DNA of 64,000 nt from Dietzia sp032248695 (GTDB lineage Bacteria; Actinomycetota; Actinomycetes; Mycobacteriales; Mycobacteriaceae): NCBI RefSeq assembly GCF_032248695.1, contig NZ_JAVHXC010000006.1, positions 1-64,000 of the forward strand, written 5' to 3'. Below the pieces are notes generated by a model. That model saw only the letters and a list, made by a program, of their open reading frames with translations, did no database searches and was not told the DNA's origin. Below are positions 15,899 through 23,301 of this stretch, in pieces. How positions within the stretch are numbered: the stretch's first letter is position 1; every line of letters starts with the position of its first letter. A program made the translations under genes and the position numbers.

Positions 15899-16900
15899 TC
15901 ACCGGGAGGCGTACGTCACATCGCGGTGCTCGACCGCGAAACCGAGGCGCTCGTAGGTGCGGATGGCCGGGGTGTTGTCACCTTCGACGTAGAGCACCAC
16001 CGAGTCCGCTCCGACGGAGCCCTCCAGGTGCCCGACGCCGAGCGCGGTGAGGAGCCCGCCGAGACCGCGCCCCTGGTCCGCCGGGTCGACGCCCACCACG
16101 TAGACCTCGCCCTCGACCGGCCGGCCCGGCTCCGCGACCGTCTTGGTCCAGTGGAACCCGGCCAGGCGCGGCCGCGACCCTGTGACGTCGACGGCCAGGA
16201 ACACGCCGGCGGGATCGACCCAGTCCACGGCCAGCCGCTCGTCGAGCTGATCACGACTCCAGCCGCCCTGCTCCGGGTGCCACGAGAACGCGGCGTTGTT
16301 GACGCGCAGGAACTCGTCGCGCGCGTCGAGACCCGGCCAGCGCCGCCCGCCCTCGGACGCCGCGTCCGCGAGAGTCCCGGTCTCGATGCCCTCGGTCGTG
16401 CGGGGTTCCGGCAGGGCCGGACCGTTCACCGCCCGCCTGCGCATTTTCAGGAGCTCGCGGGTGCGGGCCAGGCCGAGTTCGTCGGCGAGCGCCCGCGCGG
16501 ACGGCAGGTCCCCGTGGGCCCACACCGCCACAGCGGGCTCGGCGTCCGTCACCGCCCGCACCAGCGCGGTCCCGAGACCCCGTCGGCGGTGATCCGGGTG
16601 GACCACCAGCTCGGCGGTGGCCTCGGCCCCGGAGCCGGTCAGCTGCGCGTACCCGGCCGCCTCGTCCACCGCTCCCGCCGCGGACGGCGTGCCCGCGCCG
16701 GGCGGCGTGCCCGCGCCGGGCGGCGTGCCCGCGCCGGTGGCGGCCACGACGAAGTGCCGCACCTGTGCGGACGGCGCCCGCAGCGCCCGCAGTGGCTGCT
16801 CACCCAGCGGCGCGACCCCGTCGACCTCCTCGGCCGCGCGGGTCATCTGCTCCACCCGGTCGGCCGCGGTGGGGTCCATCGACGTCTCGACGACGCTCAT
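15899..16900 (-). CDS. mshD: Mycothiol acetyltransferase MshD
   Basis: Acetylates cysteinyl-glucosamine-inositol with acetyl-CoA, the last step of mycothiol synthesis. The 333-aa protein has two GNAT domains: the first with VVHPDHRRRGLGTALVRAV, the second with VVGVDPADQGRGLGGLLTALGVGHL and a C-terminal YERLGFAV. The first domain carries an extra low-complexity insert of GAGTPP repeats near residues 56-72. Its ATG overlaps the glnR stop (ATGA), so the two genes are coupled. The glnR-mshD-pst order matches Rv0818-Rv0819-Rv0820. Confidence 0.95.
   Translation of the reverse strand: MSVVETSMDPTAADRVEQMTRAAEEVDGVAPLGEQPLRALRAPSAQVRHFVVAATGAGTPPGAGTPPGAGTPSAAGAVDEAAGYAQLTGSGAEATAELVVHPDHRRRGLGTALVRAVTDAEPAVAVWAHGDLPSARALADELGLARTRELLKMRRRAVNGPALPEPRTTEGIETGTLADAASEGGRRWPGLDARDEFLRVNNAAFSWHPEQGGWSRDQLDERLAVDWVDPAGVFLAVDVTGSRPRLAGFHWTKTVAEPGRPVEGEVYVVGVDPADQGRGLGGLLTALGVGHLEGSVGADSVVLYVEGDNTPAIRTYERLGFAVEHRDVTYASR
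16687..16740. repeat. Three 18-bp tandem repeats inside mshD
   Basis: GCGTGCCCGCGCCGGGCG occurs at 16687-16704 and 16705-16722. A copy differing only in the last four bases is at 16723-16740. The in-frame unit encodes a six-residue Gly/Ala/Thr/Pro repeat. Confidence 0.95.
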
Positions 16901-17586
16901 GCGTCCCCTCCCTCCTCGCGGCGGTCCGTCGGTCTGACCGCCTTGTACCCGACGTTACGGACCGTGCCGATGAGGGACTCGTGATCCGGGCCCAGCTTGG
17001 CGCGCAGGCGCCGGACGTGCACGTCGACCGTGCGCGTGCCGCCGAAGAAGTCGTACCCCCACACCTCCTGCAGGAGCTGAGCGCGGGAGAACACGCGCCC
17101 GGGGTGCTGGCAGAGGTGCTTGAGGAGCTCGAACTCCTTGTAGGTCAGATCCAGGGGACGTCCCTTGACCCGGGCCACGTAGGTCTCCTCGTCGATCACC
17201 AGATCGCCGACCGTGAGGAGGCCGCCGTCCGCCTCACCCTGGGTGGAGCGTCGTGCGGCCGCCAGCCGGAACCGGGCGTCCACCTCGGCCGGACCCGTCG
17301 TGGGCAGGAGGATGTCGTCCAACCCCCAGTCACCGCTGACGGCGATCAACCCGCCCTCCGACACCACCGCGATGACGGCGATGTCCGCGCCGCCCGCCAG
17401 GAGCCTGCACAACGCCCGGGACGCCGCCAGATCGCTCCGCGCGTCGACCAGTGCCAGTGCCGCCCCGGACAGCTCGCCCACCGACGAGGCGAGAGGGGGG
17501 AGCACCCGGACCGAGTGCGGGAGCAGAGGCAGGGCCGGGATGACCGCCTCCGGGTCTGCTTCAGCGGCGAGGAGCACTACGTCCAT
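16897..17586 (-). CDS. glnR: Orphan OmpR-type response regulator GlnR
   Basis: Nitrogen-metabolism regulator, 229 aa. The N-terminal receiver-like domain (to about residue 115) is degenerate and keeps Asp in LALVDARSD. A C-terminal winged helix follows, with LTYKEFELLKHLCQHPGRVFSRAQLLQEVWGYDFFGGTRTVDVHVRRLRAKLG as the OmpR DNA-binding signature. No partner kinase is adjacent, as is usual for GlnR. ATG 17586 has GAGAGGAAG upstream, and a -10-like TAGTAT lies at 17625-17620. It is co-transcribed with mshD and divergent from lmeA. Confidence 0.93.
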   Translation of the reverse strand: MDVVLLAAEADPEAVIPALPLLPHSVRVLPPLASSVGELSGAALALVDARSDLAASRALCRLLAGGADIAVIAVVSEGGLIAVSGDWGLDDILLPTTGPAEVDARFRLAAARRSTQGEADGGLLTVGDLVIDEETYVARVKGRPLDLTYKEFELLKHLCQHPGRVFSRAQLLQEVWGYDFFGGTRTVDVHVRRLRAKLGPDHESLIGTVRNVGYKAVRPTDRREEGGDA

Positions 17587-17670
17587 GTCGCTTCCTCTCC
17601 ATCCGGGGGGCCGAGGGGAATACTAGCGACCCCCACCCCCGGAACAGGGAGTCGAGTACACCTGAATCCC

Positions 17671-18408
17671 ATGAGGATCCCCCGACCCGCTCTCGTCGCG
17701 GTCGCCGCGGTGCCCGTCGTGGCCTGTGGCGCGATCGCCGCCGAGGCCGTCTACGCCTCGTCGATCGAGGCGGACCTGTCGACCCGGATCGCCGCCCCCG
17801 GACAGGTCGGGGTGCCGTCGGTGAAGATCGGGGGCAGGCCCGGCTCCCGGTGGGTCGCGCCCGACACCCTCGCCTCGGCCGCCATCCGGATCGAGGGCGT
17901 CGAACGGCCCGGCCTCGGCCCCGTGGCGGTCGAGGCCGCGGCCACCGGTGTCCGCGTCCCCGGCGACCCGGACGCCCCGCCCACCGCCCCGGAGGCGACG
18001 ATCTCGGTGCAGATCACCGGAGACTCACTCGGGCCCGCCCTCGGGATGCGGGACGTGCTGGTCGGCGCGGCCGACGATCCGAGCCTGGCCGGCGGGACCG
18101 AACACCGGGCCCGCGTCACCGGGACCATCGAGGGGACCGACACCCGTGTCTCCGCGTTCGTCGACCTCGTCGTCGACGCCCGGGGCGCGCACCTCGTCCC
18201 CGTCGCGCCCGCCACGGGACCGGCGGGGTTCCCGGACGGCGACGGCGAGCTCGCACTGCGCCGGACCGCACTGACCCTGGAACCCGACGTCCTCCCACTC
18301 GGCGCCACGGTCGACACCCTCACGGTGACCGGCGGCACCATCACCGCCGCCGGCACCGTCGCGCCCGGCGGAGCGCCGCTCGACGGCCTCGCGCGCCCCG
18401 GACACTAG
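17671..18408 (+). CDS. lmeA: LmeA family (DUF2993) envelope lipid-binding protein
   Basis: Exported protein of the LmeA family, which in mycobacteria supports mannan elongation of lipomannan. The 245-aa product has an N-terminal membrane anchor or signal (about residues 8-28, VAVAAVPVVACGAIAAEAVYA), then the DUF2993 beta-rich fold with VGVPSVKIGG. Identification rests on that fold and on its place divergent from glnR, as Rv0817c is in M. tuberculosis. ATG 17671 gives a proper signal peptide; longer in-frame readings lie antisense to glnR. Confidence 0.8.
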   Translation: MRIPRPALVAVAAVPVVACGAIAAEAVYASSIEADLSTRIAAPGQVGVPSVKIGGRPGSRWVAPDTLASAAIRIEGVERPGLGPVAVEAAATGVRVPGDPDAPPTAPEATISVQITGDSLGPALGMRDVLVGAADDPSLAGGTEHRARVTGTIEGTDTRVSAFVDLVVDARGAHLVPVAPATGPAGFPDGDGELALRRTALTLEPDVLPLGATVDTLTVTGGTITAAGTVAPGGAPLDGLARPGH

Positions 18409-18411
18409 ACT
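18406..18411 (+). promoter_or_regulatory. -10 box of the rhodanese gene (leaderless start)
   Basis: TAGACT overlaps the lmeA stop codon and is followed by 7 nt and ATG 18419, with no ribosome-binding site. Confidence 0.5.
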
Positions 18412-18418
18412 CGCCCAC

Positions 18419-19249
18419 ATGAGTCGCGACGACGTACTGGTCAGCACCCGCTGGGCCGCCTCGCGCCTGGCCGACGACTCGGTGGTCTTCCTCGAGGTCG
18501 ACGAGGACGTGACGGCCTACCACGCCGACGGCCACATCCCGGGGGCCGTCTCCCTCAACTGGCGGACCGAACTGCAGCAGCAGTACACCCGCGACCTGGT
18601 CGACCGCGAACGGTTCGGCGAACTCATGTCCGAGCGGGGCATCAGTCGCGACCACACGGTCGTCGTCTACGGCGGCAACCACAACTGGTTCGCCGCCTAC
18701 GCCTACTGGTACCTCCGCCTGTACGGGCACCGCGACGTCCGGCTCCTCGACGGCGGACGCATGCTGTGGGAACGCGAGGGGCGGCCCCTGGAGACCGAGA
18801 CGCCACAGCGGCCGGTCACCGGGTACGAGGCCGACCCGCAGGACCTGACCATCCGCGCGTTCCGCGACGACGTCCTCGCCGGGCTGGGCAGTGACGAACT
18901 CGTCGACGTGCGGTCCGTGGACGAGTACACCGGCCGCCTGGCCGCCCCCGCCGGCCTCCCCCAGGAAGGGGGGCGCCAACGCGGCCACATCCCCGGCGCG
19001 GTCAACATCCCGTGGAACCGCGCGGTCACCCGCGACGGCACCTTCCGACCGGACGCGGAACTGCGCCGGATCTACGCCGACGTGCTCACCGACCCCGATC
19101 GGCGCATCGTGGCGTACTGCCGGATCGGCGAGCGCTCCAGCCACACCTGGTTCGTCCTCCACGAGCTCCTCGACCAACCGAACGTGGTCAACTACGACGG
19201 CAGCTGGGTCGAGTACGGCTCGCTCATCGGGGTCCCCGTCGAGCGATGA
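18419..19249 (+). CDS. Thiosulfate sulfurtransferase, CysA2/SseA type rhodanese
   Basis: Transfers sulfane sulfur from thiosulfate to a thiol or cyanide acceptor. The 276-aa protein has two rhodanese domains. The first is inactive (GGNHNWFAAYAYW in the active-loop position); the second carries the catalytic Cys in YCRIGERSSHTWF (C234). This exact active loop is that of mycobacterial CysA2/CysA3. A short Gly/Pro/Gln insert (APAGLPQEGGRQ) interrupts the second domain before the RGHIPGAVNIPW motif. M. tuberculosis has sseC next to this gene; here two unrelated small genes follow. Confidence 0.93.
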   Translation: MSRDDVLVSTRWAASRLADDSVVFLEVDEDVTAYHADGHIPGAVSLNWRTELQQQYTRDLVDRERFGELMSERGISRDHTVVVYGGNHNWFAAYAYWYLRLYGHRDVRLLDGGRMLWEREGRPLETETPQRPVTGYEADPQDLTIRAFRDDVLAGLGSDELVDVRSVDEYTGRLAAPAGLPQEGGRQRGHIPGAVNIPWNRAVTRDGTFRPDAELRRIYADVLTDPDRRIVAYCRIGERSSHTWFVLHELLDQPNVVNYDGSWVEYGSLIGVPVER

Positions 19250-19279
19250 GCGCACGCCCCGTGAGGGCGCGTCGCTGAC

Positions 19280-19285
19280 TAATCT
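19280..19285 (+). promoter_or_regulatory. -10 box of the 171-aa gene (leaderless start)
   Basis: TAATCT, 7 nt (CGACCCC), then ATG 19293, with no ribosome-binding site. Confidence 0.5.
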
Positions 19286-19292
19286 CGACCCC

Positions 19293-19808
19293 ATGACTCT
19301 GCTGTCCCGTGCGCTCGGCATGGCCGGGCGGGCGTCCGTCGTCGCCGTCGGCGCCTCCATCGCCTCCGCAGTCCTCGTCGGAATCGACCAGCGTCGGGGG
19401 GCGACCCCCGCCGTCCCCGATCACCCCGGCCCCTACTCCCCCGAGGAGCGGGAGGCCGCCGTGCGGACCTACCTCACCGCCCTGACGCTCCCGGCGGCCG
19501 CGTTCCGCGTCCCGTTCGCCCCCCACTGCGTCCGTCGTGAGAACGGGCTCAGGACCGGCTTCGGTGCGGACCATCTCCGGTGGGACCTCCACCTGCACCT
19601 GCAGTACTCGGTCATCCGTGAACTGCGGGACATCGTCATCACCGTCGACCCCCCGGGGCGGGAGGACGTCGTCCACGCCGACTTCACCATCGTCACCGTC
19701 GCGGGCCTGAAGGCGAGGGTCTCGGAGGACTTCGTGGTGCCGCGCGAGGACTGCCTCATCCACGCGATCGACGCCCGCATCGCAGTGGGTCAGAGGGCTC
19801 GGGGTTAG
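19293..19808 (+). CDS. Hypothetical envelope protein, 171 aa
   Basis: Family not recognised. Residues about 8-30 are hydrophobic (ASVVAVGASIASAVLVGI) and look like a signal anchor. The rest is soluble, with a single Cys-containing loop (APHCVRREN), a His/Leu-rich strand (LRWDLHLHLQYSV) and IVITVDPPG. No catalytic motif is apparent. It has its own -10 box and is followed by a microprotein gene whose -10 box overlaps this gene's stop codon. It sits where sseC is found in mycobacteria but is unrelated by sequence. Confidence 0.7.
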   Translation: MTLLSRALGMAGRASVVAVGASIASAVLVGIDQRRGATPAVPDHPGPYSPEEREAAVRTYLTALTLPAAAFRVPFAPHCVRRENGLRTGFGADHLRWDLHLHLQYSVIRELRDIVITVDPPGREDVVHADFTIVTVAGLKARVSEDFVVPREDCLIHAIDARIAVGQRARG

Positions 19809-19811
19809 GAT
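19806..19811 (+). promoter_or_regulatory. -10 box of the 32-aa microprotein (leaderless start)
   Basis: TAGGAT overlaps the previous stop codon (TAG) and is followed by 6 nt and ATG 19818. Confidence 0.45.
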
Positions 19812-19817
19812 TGGGCC

Positions 19818-19916
19818 ATGGTGCTCTTCTTCGAGATCCTCCTCGTCCTCTGCACGCTGGCCATCCTGTGGGCCACCTGCTACATCGTCTACCGCACGGT
19901 CACCGACGAGTCGTGA
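19818..19916 (+). CDS. Putative 32-aa single-span membrane microprotein
   Basis: The predicted peptide begins MVLFFEILLVLCTLAILWAT, followed by CYIVYRTVTDES. It is one hydrophobic helix of about 22 residues with two Cys and a short polar tail. Support comes from the leaderless -10 box and a 4-base overlap (GTGA) with the nitrobindin-like gene, so it may also serve to couple translation. I know no family for it. Confidence 0.5.
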   Translation: MVLFFEILLVLCTLAILWATCYIVYRTVTDES

Positions 19917-20602
19917 CGGAAAGCGGCCAGCCGAACGCCGGCGACCCCACGCCGCCCACCCCCGCGGGGGAGGGCGACCAGTCGGTCGTGCCCGGGTCCG
20001 GGAACGCTGCCGTCGACGCCGCCGCGCAGCGCTCGGAGCAGACCGCCCGCCGCAATATCACCGCGTTCTCGGAACTCCCCGTCCCGGAGGACACCGCCAA
20101 CCTGCGCTTCGGTCCGGACCTCCACCCCGGCCTGCTCGCCCTGCTGCCCCTCGTGGGCGTGTGGGAGGGCGAGGGTGAGGCGGACACCGAGGATCGTGGC
20201 CAACACCGGTTCGGGCAGCAGGTCGTGGTCTCGCACGACGGCGAGAACTACCTGAGCTGGACCTCCCGGTCGTGGACCTACGACTCCGGCGGCGCGGTCG
20301 ACAACGCGGCCTACCGTGAGACCGGGTTCTGGCGGATCTCGGCCGACGACCAGCTCGAGTTCCTCGTCGCCCACGCCTCGGGGATCATCGAGATGTACTA
20401 CGGCGCCCCCATCACGCAGTCCGCCTGGGAGATGGCCACCGACGTGGTCCTCGCCTCCCCCACCGGCCCCAAGCGGGGCGGCGCCAAGCGGATCTACGGG
20501 ATCGTCGAGGGCGGCGACCTCGGCTGGGTCGAGGAGCGGGTGCACCCGGAGAAGGGACTCGTCCCGCACATGTCGGCGCGTCTGCGCCGCGTCGCGGGCT
20601 GA
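19913..20602 (+). CDS. Nitrobindin-like (FABP-like) heme-domain protein
   Basis: Beta-barrel of the nitrobindin/Rv0813c family, which binds ferric heme and can isomerise peroxynitrite. Of 229 aa, the first 60 are disordered (GDPTPPTPAGEGDQ). The barrel starts at LLPLVGVWEGEGE, which carries the family GxWxGxG motif, and ends in HMSARLRRV, a C-terminal region where family members have their heme His. The GTG start at 19913 overlaps the microprotein stop. Gene order before pabC and the ygfZ-type gene matches Rv0813c-Rv0812-Rv0811c. Confidence 0.83.
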   Translation: MTESGQPNAGDPTPPTPAGEGDQSVVPGSGNAAVDAAAQRSEQTARRNITAFSELPVPEDTANLRFGPDLHPGLLALLPLVGVWEGEGEADTEDRGQHRFGQQVVVSHDGENYLSWTSRSWTYDSGGAVDNAAYRETGFWRISADDQLEFLVAHASGIIEMYYGAPITQSAWEMATDVVLASPTGPKRGGAKRIYGIVEGGDLGWVEERVHPEKGLVPHMSARLRRVAG

Positions 20603-20640
20603 CCTCGCGGCCCCCTCCCCACGCCGGTCACGACCGACTC

Positions 20641-20680
20641 CACCCCGCCCCCGCCGGCACGACCGGACGGGAGCGGGGTG
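20641..20680. terminator. Bidirectional hairpin between nitrobindin-like gene and pabC
   Basis: CACCCCGC (20641-20648) pairs with GCGGGGTG (20673-20680) in the 85-bp gap between convergent stops. Confidence 0.5.
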
Positions 20681-20687
20681 TGACGGT

Positions 20688-21596
20688 TCAGGCGCGCCCG
20701 ACCGCCCGGTCGACCATGCCCGCCACGTCGATCCCGGGATCCGCCGTCGGCAGGGTGGTGTCGTCGATCCTGCGCACCCGCGCGTAGAGCGTCACCGAGG
20801 ACAGCAGCCACACCGCGTCCGCCGAGACCAGGTCGGTGAGCAGGAGCCGCTCCCGCCGCACGGGCACGCCCTCCCGTGCGGCCACGTCGGCCATCGCGGC
20901 CAGGGTCGTCCCCTCGAGGATCCCGACCTCCGCCGGCGGGCTCACCAGCTCACCTCCGCGGGCGATCACGACCGTGGACCGCGGACCCTCGAGGACCTCG
21001 CCGTCCGAGGACAGATAGATCACGTCGTCGAACCCCCCGGCCGCCGCGTGCCGCAGGGCCGCCATGTTCGAGGCGTACGACAGCGTCTTGGACCCCAGCA
21101 ACAGCCACGGGGCGGAGCCGGCCACGTCCGAGGCGTACCCCCGACCGAGGGCCGTCACCGCGATCCCCTCGGCCCGGGCCCGCCTCGCGGACGCGCTGAC
21201 CGGGGCGACGGTGATGTAGGCGGTCTCCGCCCCCCCGCGCTCGGGCCCGCGCGTGAGCACCAGGCGCAGCATCCCCTCGGAGTCCGCGCCCCACTCGCGG
21301 GCCGCCAGGTCGATCCCCGACCGCCACGCCTCCTCCGAGGGCCCGGACAGATCGAGGGCGGCCGCCGACCTCGCCAGTCGCGCCAGGTGCCGCTCCGGCT
21401 TGGCCGCCCGGCCACCCACCACCAGCAGGGTCTCGAAACAGCCGTCTCCGCGCACCGCCGCGAGGTCGTCCGCGAGGAGCAGGGGCTCGCCCGCCGGGTG
21501 GACCCGCGGGCGTGGCCCCTCCGGCCCGCCCGAGACCAGGACGACGACCCGCGCGTCGTCAGGTCGCACGTCCGCCGTTCCCGCTGCAATGCCCAT
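20688..21596 (-). CDS. pabC: Aminodeoxychorismate lyase-like PLP enzyme (class IV aminotransferase fold)
   Basis: Fold-type IV PLP enzyme; the Rv0812 relative is regarded as 4-amino-4-deoxychorismate lyase (p-aminobenzoate for folate) with D-amino-acid transaminase likeness. The 302-aa protein has GDGCFETLLVVGG at the N-terminal side, the PLP Lys in LLLGSKTLSYASNMAAL, and EVLEGPRSTVVI followed by GILEGTTL. ATG 21596 was chosen over a start ten codons upstream because TAGGGT ends 7 nt before it. It is divergent from the folate-dependent YgfZ-type gene. Confidence 0.85.
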   Translation of the reverse strand: MGIAAGTADVRPDDARVVVLVSGGPEGPRPRVHPAGEPLLLADDLAAVRGDGCFETLLVVGGRAAKPERHLARLARSAAALDLSGPSEEAWRSGIDLAAREWGADSEGMLRLVLTRGPERGGAETAYITVAPVSASARRARAEGIAVTALGRGYASDVAGSAPWLLLGSKTLSYASNMAALRHAAAGGFDDVIYLSSDGEVLEGPRSTVVIARGGELVSPPAEVGILEGTTLAAMADVAAREGVPVRRERLLLTDLVSADAVWLLSSVTLYARVRRIDDTTLPTADPGIDVAGMVDRAVGRA

Positions 21597-21603
21597 GAGC
21601 CCC

Positions 21604-21609
21604 ACCCTA
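21604..21609 (-). promoter_or_regulatory. -10 box of pabC (leaderless start)
   Basis: Minus-strand TAGGGT, 7 nt (GGGGCTC), ATG 21596. It is only 12 bp from the -10 box of the divergent gene. Confidence 0.5.
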
Positions 21610-21621
21610 CGACGTGGTACG

Positions 21622-21627
21622 TACACT
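21622..21627 (+). promoter_or_regulatory. -10 box of the ygfZ-type gene (leaderless GTG start)
   Basis: TACACT, 7 nt (CGCGTTC), GTG 21635, with no ribosome-binding site. Confidence 0.5.
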
Positions 21628-21634
21628 CGCGTTC

Positions 21635-22798
21635 GTGACCGATCCAGCTGTGCCCGACCGGACCGACAGCCGCTACCGCAGCCCGATCCTGGCCCGCCCC
21701 GGCGCGGTGGACGCGGCCGCCGACTCGGCCGACGCCGGGGTCCCCCACCACTACGGCGACCCCTTCGGCGAGCAGCGGGCCGCCGAGTCCGGCGCCATCG
21801 TCGTCGACCGCTCCCACCGTGACGTGCTGACCATCGCCGGTGGTGAACGACTGACGTGGCTCGAGGGCTTCGTCTCCCAGCATGTCACCGAGATCGGCGA
21901 CGGCGGCGGGGGCGAGACCCTCGTCCTGGACGCCAACGGCCGGGTCGAGCACCACGCGGTCATCGCGGACGTGGACGGCACGCTCGTGGTGGACACCGAG
22001 CCCGGCCGGGGGGAGGCGCTGCTGCAGTTCCTCACCAAGATGGTCTTCTGGGCCGATGCCGCGCCCGCGGCCGCCGACCTCGCCGTCCTCACCCTCGCCG
22101 GGGCGGCCCTGCCCTCGACGCTGACCTCCCCCGACGGGGTCGCCGTGGACCTGCCCACCGCCGACTACGCGGGCGTGCCGCTCCCGGGTGGCGGGATCGC
22201 CCGCCGCATGCCCTGGCCGCAGGCCGGCTCGGTCGACCTGGTGGTCCCCCGGGCGGCACTGACCGAGTGGTTCGCGGTGGCCGTCGACGCCGGTGCCCGG
22301 CCCGCCGGTTCCTGGGCGTTCGAGGCGCTCCGGGTCGCCGGGACGACCCCGCCGAGGGGGCGCCTGGGCGTGGACACCGACGAGAAGACGATCCCCCACG
22401 AGATCCCCACGTGGATCGGCGGCGTCGCCGAGCGCGGCGCCGTGCACCTGGACAAGGGCTGCTACCGGGGTCAGGAGACGGTCTCCCGGGTCCACAACCT
22501 CGGACGCTCCCCTCGCGTTCTTGTGCGGCTGCAACTCGACGGCTCCGGTGGCGACGAGCTCCCCGCGGTCGGGGCCGAGGTCCACGCGGCGGGCCGACCG
22601 GTCGGGCGCGTGGGCACCGTGGTCCAGCACCACGAGGACGGCCCGGTCGCGCTGGCCCTGATCAAGCGCGCGGTCCCCATGGACTCGGCGCTCGAGATCG
22701 GCGGCGTCGACGCCGCCGTCGACCCGGACACCGCACCGCGGGACGGCGGCCCGCAGGCGGGCCGCGAGGCCATCCGGCGGCTCCGCGGCCAGGCCTGA
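21635..22798 (+). CDS. ygfZ: Folate-binding YgfZ/GcvT-fold protein for Fe-S cluster maintenance
   Basis: Tetrahydrofolate-binding GcvT-like protein (387 aa) that helps assemble or repair Fe-S clusters in YgfZ/IBA57 relatives. The family signature KGCYRGQE, with its conserved Cys, is clear in HLDKGCYRGQETVSRVHNLG. N-terminal VVDRSHRDVLTIAGGERLTWLEGFVSQHV resembles the GcvT/sarcosine-oxidase start. The GTG start rests on the -10 box 7 nt upstream. Its pairing with pabC matches Rv0811c-Rv0812. Confidence 0.9.
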   Translation: MTDPAVPDRTDSRYRSPILARPGAVDAAADSADAGVPHHYGDPFGEQRAAESGAIVVDRSHRDVLTIAGGERLTWLEGFVSQHVTEIGDGGGGETLVLDANGRVEHHAVIADVDGTLVVDTEPGRGEALLQFLTKMVFWADAAPAAADLAVLTLAGAALPSTLTSPDGVAVDLPTADYAGVPLPGGGIARRMPWPQAGSVDLVVPRAALTEWFAVAVDAGARPAGSWAFEALRVAGTTPPRGRLGVDTDEKTIPHEIPTWIGGVAERGAVHLDKGCYRGQETVSRVHNLGRSPRVLVRLQLDGSGGDELPAVGAEVHAAGRPVGRVGTVVQHHEDGPVALALIKRAVPMDSALEIGGVDAAVDPDTAPRDGGPQAGREAIRRLRGQA

Positions 22799-22958
22799 CG
22801 GCCCGCCCACCCCCGAGTGTGGCCGACCCGCCGACCGCTCCACGACACCCGGGCGGACATTCCGCCCCGGGCACGCTATCCTGTGGGCAGGCAGATACTC
22901 ACACTTGCAATGGGCACCCCCGAGGTGGCCCAGCACCGTTTCCGAGGGGGTCAGGTCA

Positions 22959-23144
22959 ATGGGCCGAGGCCGCGCGAAGGCGAAGCAGACCAAGGTCGCT
23001 CGCGAACTCAAGTACAACACTCCGCAGACGGACCTAGAACGTCTCCAGCAGGAGTTGTCGGGTGGGGGGTCGTCGACACGGCTCAGCACCGACGAGGACG
23101 ACGACCCCTACGGGTCGTGGTCCGGCGGCGACACCAGGTACTGA
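22959..23144 (+). CDS. DUF3073 small conserved protein
   Basis: A 61-aa protein beginning MGRGRAKAKQTKVARELKYN, the hallmark of actinobacterial DUF3073, with an acidic tail (STDEDDDPYGSW). The function is unknown. The basic N-terminus and acidic C-terminus suggest nucleic-acid or ribosome association, which is only inference. ATG 22959 has GAGGGGG about 8 nt upstream. A -10-like TATCCT at 22878-22883 would give a leader of about 70 nt. It is convergent with purM, as Rv0810c is with Rv0809. Confidence 0.9.
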   Translation: MGRGRAKAKQTKVARELKYNTPQTDLERLQQELSGGGSSTRLSTDEDDDPYGSWSGGDTRY

Positions 23145-23172
23145 CCACCCCCGCTCCCGCCAGACCTCTCGT

Positions 23173-23282
23173 GGGCCGGGCATCCCCTCCGGATGTCCGG
23201 CCCGCACATGTGGCGCGGGCGGGGACTCACGCTGAACGACCGCGACCCGGCCGGAACTGCCCCGGCCGGGTCGCGGTCGTTC
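23173..23282. terminator. Double terminator between DUF3073 and purM
   Basis: The first hairpin pairs 23173-23185 with 23191-23203 (13 bp, one G-T). The second is a perfect 21-bp stem, 23234-23254 with 23262-23282, with a 7-nt loop. The second is the longest perfect stem seen in the window. Confidence 0.85.
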
Positions 23283-23301
23283 TGCGTTCCGCGTGCGGCG
23301 C

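Noticed and set aside
16687..16740. Tandem repeats in mshD as a regulatory element
   Set aside because: They are in frame inside the coding sequence and encode a simple GAGTPP linker.
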